Source: Aeromonas veronii
GTDB taxonomy: Bacteria > Pseudomonadota > Gammaproteobacteria > Enterobacterales > Aeromonadaceae
Length of the DNA stretch: 64,000 bases
Assembly: GCA_041319085.1 (NCBI GenBank)
Contig: CP101033.1
Location: forward strand, 583,001-647,000
Direction: 5' to 3'
In this document: one piece after another, positions 35,085 through 43,921 of the stretch
Numbering within the stretch: position 1 is the first letter of the stretch
How the letters are laid out: each line of letters opens with the position of its first letter
Made by a program: the position numbers and the translations under genes
The notes under the pieces: generated by a model
What the model was told of the DNA's origin: nothing
The model's input: only the letters and a program-made list of their open reading frames with translations
Database searches by the model: none

Positions 35085-36191
35085 ATGAAACGTCACTCCG
35101 GCTTTACCACCTTTACGATTACCTTGCTGCTTATCCTGATCCTGCTCGGCATCTCGCTGCTGGTGGGTAAGTTGATGGTAGCGGATCGCCGTATCAGCCT
35201 GAACGAGGTGCAGTATCGTCAGGCGCTAGCGTTGGCTGAGTTGGGGTTGGCTGACGGGGTCGGGCGGCTTGTACAGGATACCAGCTGGCGTACCGTCAGC
35301 GGCGGGGTCACGGTTAGCGCGGCGGCGGGTAGTTATACCCTCTTTGCGCTTGATGAGCCGGCCCTGACCGTGGGGGGGACGACGGTGATACCGGTTCGAG
35401 TGCGTGCCCAGGCCACCTTGGCCGACAATAGCGCCAATGCGGCGGCCGAGGTCAAGACCATCAAGGTGAGTGTGTTGGCCGGGACCCCGGCTGCCCCCCT
35501 GACGGTTGCCGGCGGTATGGCCGTCTCCGGCAACTTCACCGTTGTCGCCAATCCCAATGGCGGCGGGCTAGGTGTGCCGCTCTCCATCTGGACCGATGAT
35601 AATGTTGATCTGACCAACGGTACTAGCCAGACCTGTCATCAGGAGGATTATCCCTGTTCTGCCACGAATAGTATCAGCCGGGATGGCAATAAAAACTCAG
35701 ATATCAAGGACAATGATTCAGCCTTTCCTACCGATCTGGTCTGGTATCTGTTCAACGAGAAAGACGATGCCACTGGCTGGGCCAATCTGGAGTCGCGGGC
35801 GCTGCAGATGCTGAACAATTGTGATTCCCTGTCGACCGCCTCGCGCGGGTTGATCATTGTCGATGGCGACTGCAAACCGGGCGGATCGATCGGCTCGGTG
35901 AGCGCCCCCGTCGTGCTTATCGTGCGTAACGGCGACTTGACGGTCAACGGGAACGCTACCCTGTACGGCATGGTGTTTGCCTATTCATCCGATCCCGACG
36001 ATGCAACCACGGACATCAGCCTGAAGGGGGGTGCCATCGTCAACGGTGCCGTGGTCGCCAATTACCAGCTAGGCAAGACGGCTAACGGTACCTTCGATGC
36101 CAAGTATGATCAGACGGTGCTGAGTAATATTGCAAATGGGGCTGCATTTCAGAGCATCAATTTGGTGCCCGGCAGTTGGCGAGATTGGTAG
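35085..36191 (+). CDS. PilX-like pilin-domain protein, second set
   Basis: A 368-residue protein with a prepilin-like start RHSG-FTTFTITLLLILILLGISLLVG, but threonine replaces Glu5, as in PilX/MshP-type proteins. The C-terminal two thirds is repetitive beta-rich sequence (SGNFTVVANPNGGG; VNGNATLYGMVFAYSS; NGAVVANYQLG). It is much longer than PilX (156 aa). A G7 run lies at 35372-35378. The role is inferred from position. Confidence 0.75.
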   Translation: MKRHSGFTTFTITLLLILILLGISLLVGKLMVADRRISLNEVQYRQALALAELGLADGVGRLVQDTSWRTVSGGVTVSAAAGSYTLFALDEPALTVGGTTVIPVRVRAQATLADNSANAAAEVKTIKVSVLAGTPAAPLTVAGGMAVSGNFTVVANPNGGGLGVPLSIWTDDNVDLTNGTSQTCHQEDYPCSATNSISRDGNKNSDIKDNDSAFPTDLVWYLFNEKDDATGWANLESRALQMLNNCDSLSTASRGLIIVDGDCKPGGSIGSVSAPVVLIVRNGDLTVNGNATLYGMVFAYSSDPDDATTDISLKGGAIVNGAVVANYQLGKTANGTFDAKYDQTVLSNIANGAAFQSINLVPGSWRDW

Positions 36192-36199
36192 GAGCAAGG

Positions 36200-38332
36200 A
36201 TGAAACAGTACAAGGGATTTGGATTGTTGGAGATTTTAATCACGCTGGTGTTGCTCGGCGTGGGGGTGGCCGGATTGGTGGCCATGTCGCGCGGGCTCTT
36301 GGGCTCCTCCCAGGATGGGCGCCGCTATGAGGTGGCCATGCGACTGGCGGAGTCAAAACTCGATGAGTTTCGCACTTTCAACGGGGTGGTGAGCGCGGTC
36401 TCGCCGCTTACGGCCTATATCAGTATTGCCGCCGGGAGCACCACCACCACGCCTACCAATGGCGGAGGGAGCTACTCCCTGAGCTGGACCGTCAGTAATC
36501 AGTACTGGAACGGGACTGGCTGGTCAGCCACGATGCCGGCGGGGTATCTCTACACCTATCCGGGTCGCAAGATTATCAATGTGACGGTTGGCTGGAGCGA
36601 CAGCGCGGGGCAAGCCCGTTCGCTGCTGCTTTCCGGTGCCGTCTCGCCAACCGAGTCGCTGGCCACTAATCAGATGCAGGGGGGGGGGCTCGATACCAGC
36701 CGGCCCAAACCTAAAGTCACTTATACGCCGGGCGCTGTACCAGATGTGGTGTCGGTAGATCTTGGCAATGGTAGCAAGAAAGAAACCAGTAAACCGCTGC
36801 CACACATTACCGGCAATGCGGGAACGAGCCGCTTGATCCAGTTTGACTCGATCACCTATCAAACACAGGGGGATAATAACAACAAGCAATCACTGCAGGA
36901 TACAGCATCCGTGCTCTGTTCTTGCTCAACCAGCGGGACGCCTGAGAAAGCGTATCTACCGGGGATTCCCTATTATTCAGCGACTGATAAGGTGCAGTAT
37001 TGGAAAGTAGGCGAGCAAGTAGTAAAGAGTGTCGGTGGGTTAAGCGGGAACAACAAGCAGGAGCCCCTGTGCGCGTCCTGCTGTCGCGAGCACTATGATG
37101 TGGCTGACAAGGGCTTTTCGGGATATTTCTCCCCGTTGAATATGACCCGTGGCCGCTATCGCTTAAGTGGTTCATCGCTACAAGCGGTGACCAGTGGTGA
37201 TTATATCGATGCCTGCCGCTTCGTCAGGCTGGATGGCACATATCGCCCCGCCCCCGATTGGCACTTGGTCAGCCTTACCACGTTTTCGTCTACGTTTCTC
37301 AACGATACCACCAATCTTGCGAATTATCAGGCCTATATAGCCTATGTCATCCGTGAGCATGTAAAGTGGCAAAAGTCGGCATTTTCTGGCAAAAGTGATG
37401 CATCTTGGTCTGCTGTCACCTCATCTCCGGCTATCCAGACATTCAATACCTGGTTAGCGAATAATAGAGCTGGTAGCCCCAACACAGATTTGACGACACC
37501 TATAGGGACGGTTCAGCTAATTAGTCGTGGTATTTATGTGGATATTATGTCGCCCAGCTATTTAACCAATGAAGTATTTAAGGGCGCTGTGACGGAGCCT
37601 GATATTGCCAAGGTTCCTTTTCAGGATGTCAATATGACTTTGCTCAATGAGTGGAGCAGTGACAATAGTACCAAATTGACAGTGACGAGTCAGCCAATTG
37701 CGACTGTCGTTGATCCTGAAAAAAATTATTATGGAACTTATAGTCGAGGTCGTTTAACTGCTAATGCTTCAACTTATTCTGGTAACCCACCGACTAGTAA
37801 TTCAATCACTATAACCGCAAAAAGTTATCAGGGTAATTCTGGTGTGGTGGGCAGTCCAATATTGCCAGAAGATATTACTGATGCCATTGTATCTACAGTG
37901 AAAGTTAATATTCAAGACTCCGCCCAGTCGCCTAGAACTAATATCAATGGTGTAATTAAATGCTTGGATCTGAATACGACGTATATTGGTTCAGGTAAAG
38001 ATAGGGTGACAGTGAATAGCGCTGTACCTTGTACACAAACGTCTAAAAATTTGACAGACATTGTTAGCAATAGCAACGTAACCTGCTCGGTGCAAGATAT
38101 TGGTGCGCCAGCGGAGGCGAGCTATTCATGTTCTGGTCCAGCAGGTAGTTTTTTCACCCTGATGTTCAGCAAGAACAAGTATCAATTTGTTCCTGCAGCA
38201 GGACAGCAATTGACCCTACCAACTAGTGGCACGCTTCCTGGTGGCTGTGTTTTGATGGTGTCAAATGACTTGAAAAATGCGATCCCTGCTCCAACCCCAG
38301 CAATACAAACTAGTTGTGACATCGCACCTTGA
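36200..38332 (+). CDS. Very long PilV-like minor pilin or tip protein
   Basis: A 710-residue protein with a PilV-type prepilin site, MKQYKG-FGLLEILITLVLLGVGVAGLVAMS, and Glu5. The rest is far longer than PilV (about 140-200 aa) and likely a large exposed domain. It holds a Cys-rich segment (LCSCS, LCASCC) and ends with further cysteines. A G10 tract is at 36679-36688, in frame. From about 37,450 the DNA is clearly AT-richer than upstream, suggesting a foreign or fast-evolving segment. The ATG at 36200 follows AGGAGCAAGG. Confidence 0.75.
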   Translation: MKQYKGFGLLEILITLVLLGVGVAGLVAMSRGLLGSSQDGRRYEVAMRLAESKLDEFRTFNGVVSAVSPLTAYISIAAGSTTTTPTNGGGSYSLSWTVSNQYWNGTGWSATMPAGYLYTYPGRKIINVTVGWSDSAGQARSLLLSGAVSPTESLATNQMQGGGLDTSRPKPKVTYTPGAVPDVVSVDLGNGSKKETSKPLPHITGNAGTSRLIQFDSITYQTQGDNNNKQSLQDTASVLCSCSTSGTPEKAYLPGIPYYSATDKVQYWKVGEQVVKSVGGLSGNNKQEPLCASCCREHYDVADKGFSGYFSPLNMTRGRYRLSGSSLQAVTSGDYIDACRFVRLDGTYRPAPDWHLVSLTTFSSTFLNDTTNLANYQAYIAYVIREHVKWQKSAFSGKSDASWSAVTSSPAIQTFNTWLANNRAGSPNTDLTTPIGTVQLISRGIYVDIMSPSYLTNEVFKGAVTEPDIAKVPFQDVNMTLLNEWSSDNSTKLTVTSQPIATVVDPEKNYYGTYSRGRLTANASTYSGNPPTSNSITITAKSYQGNSGVVGSPILPEDITDAIVSTVKVNIQDSAQSPRTNINGVIKCLDLNTTYIGSGKDRVTVNSAVPCTQTSKNLTDIVSNSNVTCSVQDIGAPAEASYSCSGPAGSFFTLMFSKNKYQFVPAAGQQLTLPTSGTLPGGCVLMVSNDLKNAIPAPTPAIQTSCDIAP
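36679..36688. repeat. Poly-G tract G10 in the long pilV-like gene
   Basis: Ten G, in frame, near codon 161 of 710, just before the large C-terminal region. Slippage would remove about three quarters of the protein. Confidence 0.95.
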
Positions 38333-38363
38333 CGATATCATTACGGTTGTAACTCTGCCTCCC

Positions 38364-38394
38364 AAGGCGCTGGCACAGCCAGCGCCTTTTCTTT
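38364..38394 (+). terminator. Terminator after the pilin cluster
   Basis: AAGGCGCTGGC-ACA-GCCAGCGCCTT is a perfect 11-bp stem followed by a T-rich tail. Confidence 0.9.
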
Positions 38395-38432
38395 ATCATT
38401 CCCCATCATTTTTGATTTTAAGATGCATCGCC

Positions 38433-40055
38433 ATGGCAAAAGCCCTCTCTCTGATGCTTGCCCAGTTGAATCTGACGGTAGGCGCCATCGAAGATAACAC
38501 TGACAAAGTGATCGCTGCGGCGGCTCAGGCCGAGCAGCAAGGTGCCGATCTGCTGGTCTGCTCCGAGCTGGCCCTGACCGGCTATCCACCGGAAGACTTG
38601 CTGCTGCGTGCCGATCTGATGATCCGGGTCGATGCCGCGCTGGCTCGCATTGCTGAATGGCAGGGCAACTGTGCCATTTTGGTGGGGCACCCCTGGCGTG
38701 AAGGTGAGGCGCTCTATAACGCCGCCTCCCTCTATGAGCAGGGCAAGCTGATTGCCCGTTACTTCAAGCAAGACTTGCCCAACTACGGGGTATTCGACGA
38801 GAAGCGCTACTTCACCGCTGCAAACGAGACCTGCGTGGTGCCGTTCCGTGGTTACCAACTGGGCTTGCTCATTTGTGAAGACCTGTGGCAACCGGGCCCG
38901 GCGCTGGCCGCCAAGGCAGCAGGAGCTGAGCTGCTGCTCACCATCAATGCGTCGCCGTACGATCAGGAGAAACCCTGGATCCGCCGCGAGCTGATGGCGG
39001 AGCGCTGCGATCAGACTGGCCTGCCGCTGGTCTATCTCAATCAGGTCTGTGGTCAGGATGAGTTGATTTTCGACGGCTGCTCCAAGGTGTTCAACAGCCA
39101 GGGCGAGTTGATCCACAAGCTCGCTCCGTTTGCCGAAGAGTTGGCGCTGGTACGTTTTGCCGATGGCCAGCCGGTGAAAGAGCGGGAACCCGCGGCGCCG
39201 CTGGAACCCTTGGCCGAGACCTATCAGGCGCTGGTGCTGGCGGTGCGTGACTATGTCACCAAGAACGGTTTTCAGGGGGCGGTGCTGGGCCTCTCCGGCG
39301 GGATCGACTCGGCGCTGACGCTCGCTATCGCGGCCGATGCCATCGGGGCGGACAAGGTACAGGCGGTGATGATGCCGTTCCGCTACACCGCCCAGATGAG
39401 TGTGGAGGATGCCAAGGAGCAGGCCGAGCGGATGGGGGTGGAGTTTAATATCATCTCCATCGAGCCGATGTTCGAGGGCTTTATGGCCCAGCTGGCGCCG
39501 CTGTTCGAAGGCACCACCCGCGATACCACCGAAGAGAACCTGCAGGCGCGCTGCCGCGGTGTGCTGCTGATGGCGCTCTCCAACAAACGTCGTCGTATCG
39601 TGCTGACTACCGGTAACAAGAGCGAAATGGCGGTCGGTTATGCCACCCTGTACGGTGACATGGCGGGCGGTTTCGACGTGCTGAAAGATGTGCCCAAGAC
39701 GCTGGTCTTCAAATTGTGCGAATATCGCAACTCGGTTGACTACGTGATCCCGCAGCGGGTTATCGACCGTCCGCCTTCAGCGGAGCTGGCACCGGATCAG
39801 GTGGATCAAGACAGTCTGCCGCCGTACGACATCCTGGATGCGATCCTCAAGCGTTACGTGGAAGAGGATGCCTCGGTCGCTGACATGGTGGCGGAGGGCT
39901 TCGAGGAGGCGGTGGTGCGCAAGGTGATCCGGCTGGTGGATCTCAACGAATACAAGCGCCGTCAGGCGGCGGTCGGGCCCCGCATCACGGCTCGCAACTT
40001 TGGTAAGGATCGCCGTTACCCCATTACATCCGGGTTCGGTAAACAGAACTGGTAA
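38433..40055 (+). CDS. nadE: Glutamine-dependent NAD+ synthetase
   Basis: A 540-residue two-domain enzyme. The N-terminal nitrilase-type glutaminase has Glu in LVCSELALTGYPPEDLL, a Lys in KQDLPNYGVFDE and Cys in GLLICEDLW. The C-terminal synthetase has the PP-loop LGLSGGIDSALTLAI and LTTGNKSEMAVGYATLYGDMAGG. It makes NAD+ from deamido-NAD+. The ATG at 38433 aligns with the nitrilase start. glnB follows by 9 bp, likely co-transcribed, linking NAD and nitrogen metabolism. Confidence 0.95.
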   Translation: MAKALSLMLAQLNLTVGAIEDNTDKVIAAAAQAEQQGADLLVCSELALTGYPPEDLLLRADLMIRVDAALARIAEWQGNCAILVGHPWREGEALYNAASLYEQGKLIARYFKQDLPNYGVFDEKRYFTAANETCVVPFRGYQLGLLICEDLWQPGPALAAKAAGAELLLTINASPYDQEKPWIRRELMAERCDQTGLPLVYLNQVCGQDELIFDGCSKVFNSQGELIHKLAPFAEELALVRFADGQPVKEREPAAPLEPLAETYQALVLAVRDYVTKNGFQGAVLGLSGGIDSALTLAIAADAIGADKVQAVMMPFRYTAQMSVEDAKEQAERMGVEFNIISIEPMFEGFMAQLAPLFEGTTRDTTEENLQARCRGVLLMALSNKRRRIVLTTGNKSEMAVGYATLYGDMAGGFDVLKDVPKTLVFKLCEYRNSVDYVIPQRVIDRPPSAELAPDQVDQDSLPPYDILDAILKRYVEEDASVADMVAEGFEEAVVRKVIRLVDLNEYKRRQAAVGPRITARNFGKDRRYPITSGFGKQNW

Positions 40056-40403
<348 letters not shown>

Positions 40404-40453
40404 CCTTGGCTATCTCTTTACCTGGCCAGAGGTGCGAAGCGCGACCTCATTTG

Positions 40454-41056
40454 ATGGGTTGGATGCGCTTCGTGGTGGTGGCCAGCCTGCTGGCGGGCCT
40501 GACCGCCTGCAGTTCCCGCCCGCCGGCTCAGCCGGAGGATCTGTGTCAGATCTTTCGCGAGAAGCCGGAGTGGCACAAGGCCGCGCTCAAGATGAACAAG
40601 AAGTGGGGGACGCCGATCCATGTGGTGATGGCCATGATGTATCAGGAGTCCTCCTTTGTGCACGATGCTCAGCCGCCGATGCAGTATTTCCTTTTCATCC
40701 CGACCGGGCGGGCCAGTTCGGCCTATGGTTATGCTCAGGTCAAAGATGAAACCTGGGCTGATTACCAGCGGGAAACCGGCAACAGCTGGAGTGACCGCGA
40801 TGACTTTGCCGACGCCATCGACTTCATGGGTTGGTACACTAACAAAGCTCAGCGGCTCAATGGCACCTCTAAATGGGATGCCTATGGCCAGTATCTCAAT
40901 TATCACGAAGGGTTGGGTGGCTATCGGCGTGGCAGCTACCGTGCCAAGGGGTGGCTGATGAAGGTCTCCCGCAAGGTGGAGGCCCGTGCCCAACGCTACG
41001 GCGCCCAGTATCGACAATGCAAGGATCGGCTCTCCAGCGGGGGCTGGTTTTCGTAA
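40454..41056 (+). CDS. Lytic transglycosylase-like lipoprotein
   Basis: About 200 residues from the ATG at 40454 (in-frame ATGs also at 40406 and 40463). A lipobox (SLLAGLTAC) marks a lipoprotein processed by LspA. The body looks like an SLT domain: AMMYQESSF supplies a candidate catalytic Glu, and SAYGYAQVKDETW and YHEG match SLT motifs. It probably cuts peptidoglycan in the periplasm. The link to glnB and luxS is positional only. Confidence 0.7.
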   Translation: MGWMRFVVVASLLAGLTACSSRPPAQPEDLCQIFREKPEWHKAALKMNKKWGTPIHVVMAMMYQESSFVHDAQPPMQYFLFIPTGRASSAYGYAQVKDETWADYQRETGNSWSDRDDFADAIDFMGWYTNKAQRLNGTSKWDAYGQYLNYHEGLGGYRRGSYRAKGWLMKVSRKVEARAQRYGAQYRQCKDRLSSGGWFS

Positions 41057-41074
41057 CCAAATCAGGAGTCAGAA

Positions 41075-41584
41075 ATGCCGTTATTGGACAGTTTTACCGT
41101 TGACCACACCCGCATGGCAGCCCCGGCGGTACGTGTGGCCAAGACCATGCAGACCCCTAACAAGGACACCATTACCGTGTTCGACCTGCGTTTTTGCATG
41201 CCGAACCAGGAGATCCTCTCCGAGCGCGGTATCCACACTCTCGAGCATCTGTTTGCCGGCTTCATGCGTGATCACCTGAACGGCAACGGGGTGGAGATCA
41301 TCGATATCTCCCCCATGGGTTGCCGGACCGGCTTCTACATGAGCCTGATCGGTGCGCCTGACGAAGCCCGGGTTGGCGCAGCCTGGCAGGCCGCCATGAG
41401 CGACGTGCTGACCGTGCAGGAGCAGGGCAAGATCCCCGAGCTGAATGAATACCAGTGCGGTACCTACAGCATGCACTCGCTGGAAGAGGCTCATGCCATC
41501 GCCCGCCACGTGCTGGAGCGCGGCATCGGTGTCAACCGCAATGACGAGCTGGCTTTGCCGGAAGAGAAACTGAAAAGTCTGTGA
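41075..41584 (+). CDS. luxS: S-ribosylhomocysteine lyase LuxS (AI-2 synthase)
   Basis: A 169-residue metalloenzyme. The metal site is His54 and His58 in [12 protein letters not shown] plus Cys in [11 protein letters not shown]; the catalytic Cys is in [12 protein letters not shown]. It converts S-ribosylhomocysteine to homocysteine and DPD, the AI-2 precursor. An AGGAG ribosome site precedes the ATG. Length is normal. Confidence 0.97.
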   Translation: MPLLDSFTVDHTRMAAPAVRVAKTMQTPNKDTITVFDLRFCMPNQEILSERGIHTLEHLFAGFMRDHLNGNGVEIIDISPMGCRTGFYMSLIGAPDEARVGAAWQAAMSDVLTVQEQGKIPELNEYQCGTYSMHSLEEAHAIARHVLERGIGVNRNDELALPEEKLKSL

Positions 41585-41663
41585 GGCAGATGAGCTGTCG
41601 CTCATCGAGAAAACGGCTTATGCCACCCCTACCGAGTGGTGTGCGTCAAGCCTCTTCCAGTGA

Positions 41664-41712
41664 ATGTTGGGCTTCACGTCGTTTAGCACCAACCGACGAC
41701 TTAGCCCAACAT
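41664..41712. repeat. Intergenic nested palindrome (REP/MITE-like)
   Basis: Perfect 10-bp arms ATGTTGGGCT (41664-41673) and AGCCCAACAT (41703-41712) flank an inner CGTCG/CGACG pair. Such GTTGGGCT palindromes occur dispersed between genes in gamma-proteobacteria, from memory. The rest of the luxS-to-41819 gap shows nothing else. Confidence 0.6.
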
Positions 41713-41818
41713 ACAAGATGCAGCTCAGCAACAAACAAAAGGTCATATAACTCATCCCGGCGCACTCTTTTCAATGAGGGCGGCGCCGGGATCGGCACAG
41801 CGGTAACAGCGGTTCAGG

Positions 41819-42508
41819 CTACCAGAACAGCTTGCCCAGCAGGGGAGCGATCAGCACGGTCACCATGCCGGCGATCATCATCACCATGCTGGATACCACC
41901 CCCTCCTCGTTGCCCATCTGATAGGCCCTGGCAGTACCGGCGCCGTGAGCCGAGGCGCCAAAACCCGCTCCTTTGCCGAGTCGGCTACGAATGGCCAGCA
42001 CGGTGAGCACGCTCTCTCCCACCGCCATACCCGTCACCCCGGTTAGCACCACAAACAGCGCGGTGAGATCGCTCTGACCGCCGATGGCGCGGGTCGCCTC
42101 CACCGCAAACGGGGTGGTGATGGAACGCATCGCCAGACTGCGTTGCAGCATGTCGGAGAGATCCAGCCAGCGGGCTAGCAGCACGGTACTGCCCACCGCC
42201 ATGATGACGGAAGCAGCCACCCCCACCGACAGCGACAGCCAGTGGCGGCGAATGAGCTGGCGGTTCTCGTAAACCGGCACCGCGAAGGCGACGGTGGCCG
42301 GGCCCAGCAGCCAGAGCAGCCAGTGGGATTCGGCCATGTAATCCTGATAGGGGATGTGGAACAGCAGCACTACCGCCACCAGCAGCGTCGGTGCCAGCAG
42401 CAGCGGCATCAGCGGCAGGATGCGTTTTTTGCCATAGAGCCACTTGCTGGCGTAGTAGAAGATCAGGGTCAGGGCGAAGCAGAGCAGCCCGAGCAGGTTA
42501 TCAGACAT
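41819..42508 (-). CDS. LrgB/CidB-family membrane protein
   Basis: A 229-residue membrane protein with about six segments and the family motif region ITTPFAVEATRAIGGQSDLTA, then GFGASAHGAGTARAYQMGNEEG. LrgB/CidB proteins (YohK in E. coli) work with a holin-like partner and are linked to murein hydrolase control or metabolite export. It overlaps the CidA/LrgA-like gene by 8 bp, forming a two-gene operon. Confidence 0.88.
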   Translation of the reverse strand: MSDNLLGLLCFALTLIFYYASKWLYGKKRILPLMPLLLAPTLLVAVVLLFHIPYQDYMAESHWLLWLLGPATVAFAVPVYENRQLIRRHWLSLSVGVAASVIMAVGSTVLLARWLDLSDMLQRSLAMRSITTPFAVEATRAIGGQSDLTALFVVLTGVTGMAVGESVLTVLAIRSRLGKGAGFGASAHGAGTARAYQMGNEEGVVSSMVMMIAGMVTVLIAPLLGKLFW

Positions 42509-42911
42509 GACGGCGACTCCGGCGGGCCAGTTTCAGTTCGAGGCGGTAAACCCTGTCCACCACCAGCGCCGTGGTGCCGAGCACCAGCGTGGTGCTCACC
42601 AGTACCACCACCATGATGCGCCACCCCTCCTGCAACAGCAGATCCTGATAGTTGACCACCGCCACCACGGCGGGCACGAAGAACAGCAGCATCTCCGTCA
42701 GCAGCCAGCGGGCTCCGGCCTCAAACCACTGCGCCTTGACCACGCCGAGCAGGATGCAGACCAACAGCAACAGCATGCCGGTGAGGTTGGCGGGCAACGG
42801 CAGATGGAGGGTGCGCACCGCGGTATCGGACAGCAGCCAGATGGCTGCCAGCAATACAATCTGGAAGGGGGTCTGTAACCAGCGCAAGCAGAGGGCTTTC
42901 ATGATCATCAT
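42501..42911 (-). CDS. LrgA/CidA-family holin-like protein
   Basis: A 136-residue membrane protein with four segments and the family pattern PANLTGMLLLLVCILLG and LLTEMLLFFVPAVVAVV. It is the holin-like partner of the downstream LrgB-type protein. Three possible ATGs (42911, 42908, 42902) cannot be ranked, as no ribosome site is clear. The divergent LysR gene is its likely regulator, as in the cidABC/cidR arrangement. Confidence 0.85.
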   Translation of the reverse strand: MMIMKALCLRWLQTPFQIVLLAAIWLLSDTAVRTLHLPLPANLTGMLLLLVCILLGVVKAQWFEAGARWLLTEMLLFFVPAVVAVVNYQDLLLQEGWRIMVVVLVSTTLVLGTTALVVDRVYRLELKLARRSRRHV

Positions 42912-42916
42912 CTTTC

Positions 42917-42932
42917 TGTGAACCGGCTCACA
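42917..42932. promoter_or_regulatory. CRP-type site TGTGAACCGGCTCACA
   Basis: A perfect TGTGA-N6-TCACA dyad in the divergent cidAB-like/LysR intergenic region, only 5 bp from the first possible CidA-like start. At that position bound CRP would more likely repress the operon or activate the LysR gene. Confidence 0.65.
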
Positions 42933-42981
42933 GTATAGAGTTGAGCAAAACCTGCCAAAAATGAATTAAAATTATCAAATT

Positions 42982-42998
42982 CATGCCAAATAGGCATG
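42982..42998. promoter_or_regulatory. Candidate LysR operator CATGCC-N5-GGCATG
   Basis: CATGCCAAATAGGCATG is a perfect 6-bp dyad with a 5-bp spacer, fitting a LysR-type box. It lies 38 bp before the LysR start and 71 bp from the CidA-like start. Confidence 0.6.
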
Positions 42999-43036
42999 CT
43001 TCATCCCATCCCTGCCAACACGAGTCGAGAGAGTCC

Positions 43037-43921
43037 ATGGATATTCGCGCCCTGCGCTATTTTGTCGAACTGGTTCGGGAGCAGAGCTTCACCCGCGCCT
43101 CAGAAAAGCTGTTCGTCACCCAGCCCACCATCAGCAAGATGATCCGCAATATCGAAGAGGAGCTGGGCCAGCCCCTGCTCAATCGGGAGGGGCGTCGCTT
43201 CACCCTGACCGACAGCGGCCAGGTGCTGTTCCAGCGGGCCCAGACCATTCTGGCCGAGATGCAGCAGCTGGAGGCGGAGCTGGCCGATCTGCAGAGCTTG
43301 CAACACGGTCGTCTCACCCTCGGCATTCCCCCCATGGTGGGCCACGTCTATGCGGATCTGATCCGCGCCTACCGCACCCGCTACCCCAAGGTGGAGCTGA
43401 CGCTGGCGGAGTACGGCGGTCGCCGCATTGAACAGGCCGTGCTGGAAGGGGAGCTGGATCTCGCCATCACCATGCTGCCGACCAAAGAGGAGGGGGCCCT
43501 CAGTGCGCTGGAGCTGGATCAATACCCGATCAGGGTAGTGCTGCCGGATCAACCACGCTGGCGTGGCGAGGCGCCGCTGCGGCTGGAGTCCCTGCAGGAG
43601 GAGCCCTTTCTGCTCTATACCCAGGCATTCACCCTGAGCGAGCGGCTGGAGCAGGCGTGTCAGGATGCAGGCTTTGTGCCGCAGGTGGCGGCGCGCAGCA
43701 GTCAGTGGGATTTTCTCACCGCCATGGTGCGCAGTGGCATGGGGGTCGCCTTCTTGCCGGAGCCGGTCTGCAACCGGCTGACCCCGGATGGTCTGGTGCT
43801 GCGACCGCTGGAGCCAGCACTGAGCTGGCGACTCGGGGTGATCTGGCCGAACGAGCGCTATCTGTCGCGCACCGCCGAGGCCTGGCTGGCCCTCTGCCGC
43901 AAGCGGCAGGCGCCTCACTGA
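43037..43921 (+). CDS. LysR-family regulator (CidR-like)
   Basis: A 294-residue LysR protein: MDIRALRYFVELVREQSFTR, HTH (ASEKLFVTQPTISKMIRNIEEELGQ) and a substrate-binding domain (LTLGIPPMVGHVYADLI). It is divergent from the cidAB-like operon, which it probably controls. The start at 43037 fits the family; GAGAGAG lies upstream. The effector is unknown (acetate-linked in CidR). Confidence 0.85.
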   Translation: MDIRALRYFVELVREQSFTRASEKLFVTQPTISKMIRNIEEELGQPLLNREGRRFTLTDSGQVLFQRAQTILAEMQQLEAELADLQSLQHGRLTLGIPPMVGHVYADLIRAYRTRYPKVELTLAEYGGRRIEQAVLEGELDLAITMLPTKEEGALSALELDQYPIRVVLPDQPRWRGEAPLRLESLQEEPFLLYTQAFTLSERLEQACQDAGFVPQVAARSSQWDFLTAMVRSGMGVAFLPEPVCNRLTPDGLVLRPLEPALSWRLGVIWPNERYLSRTAEAWLALCRKRQAPH

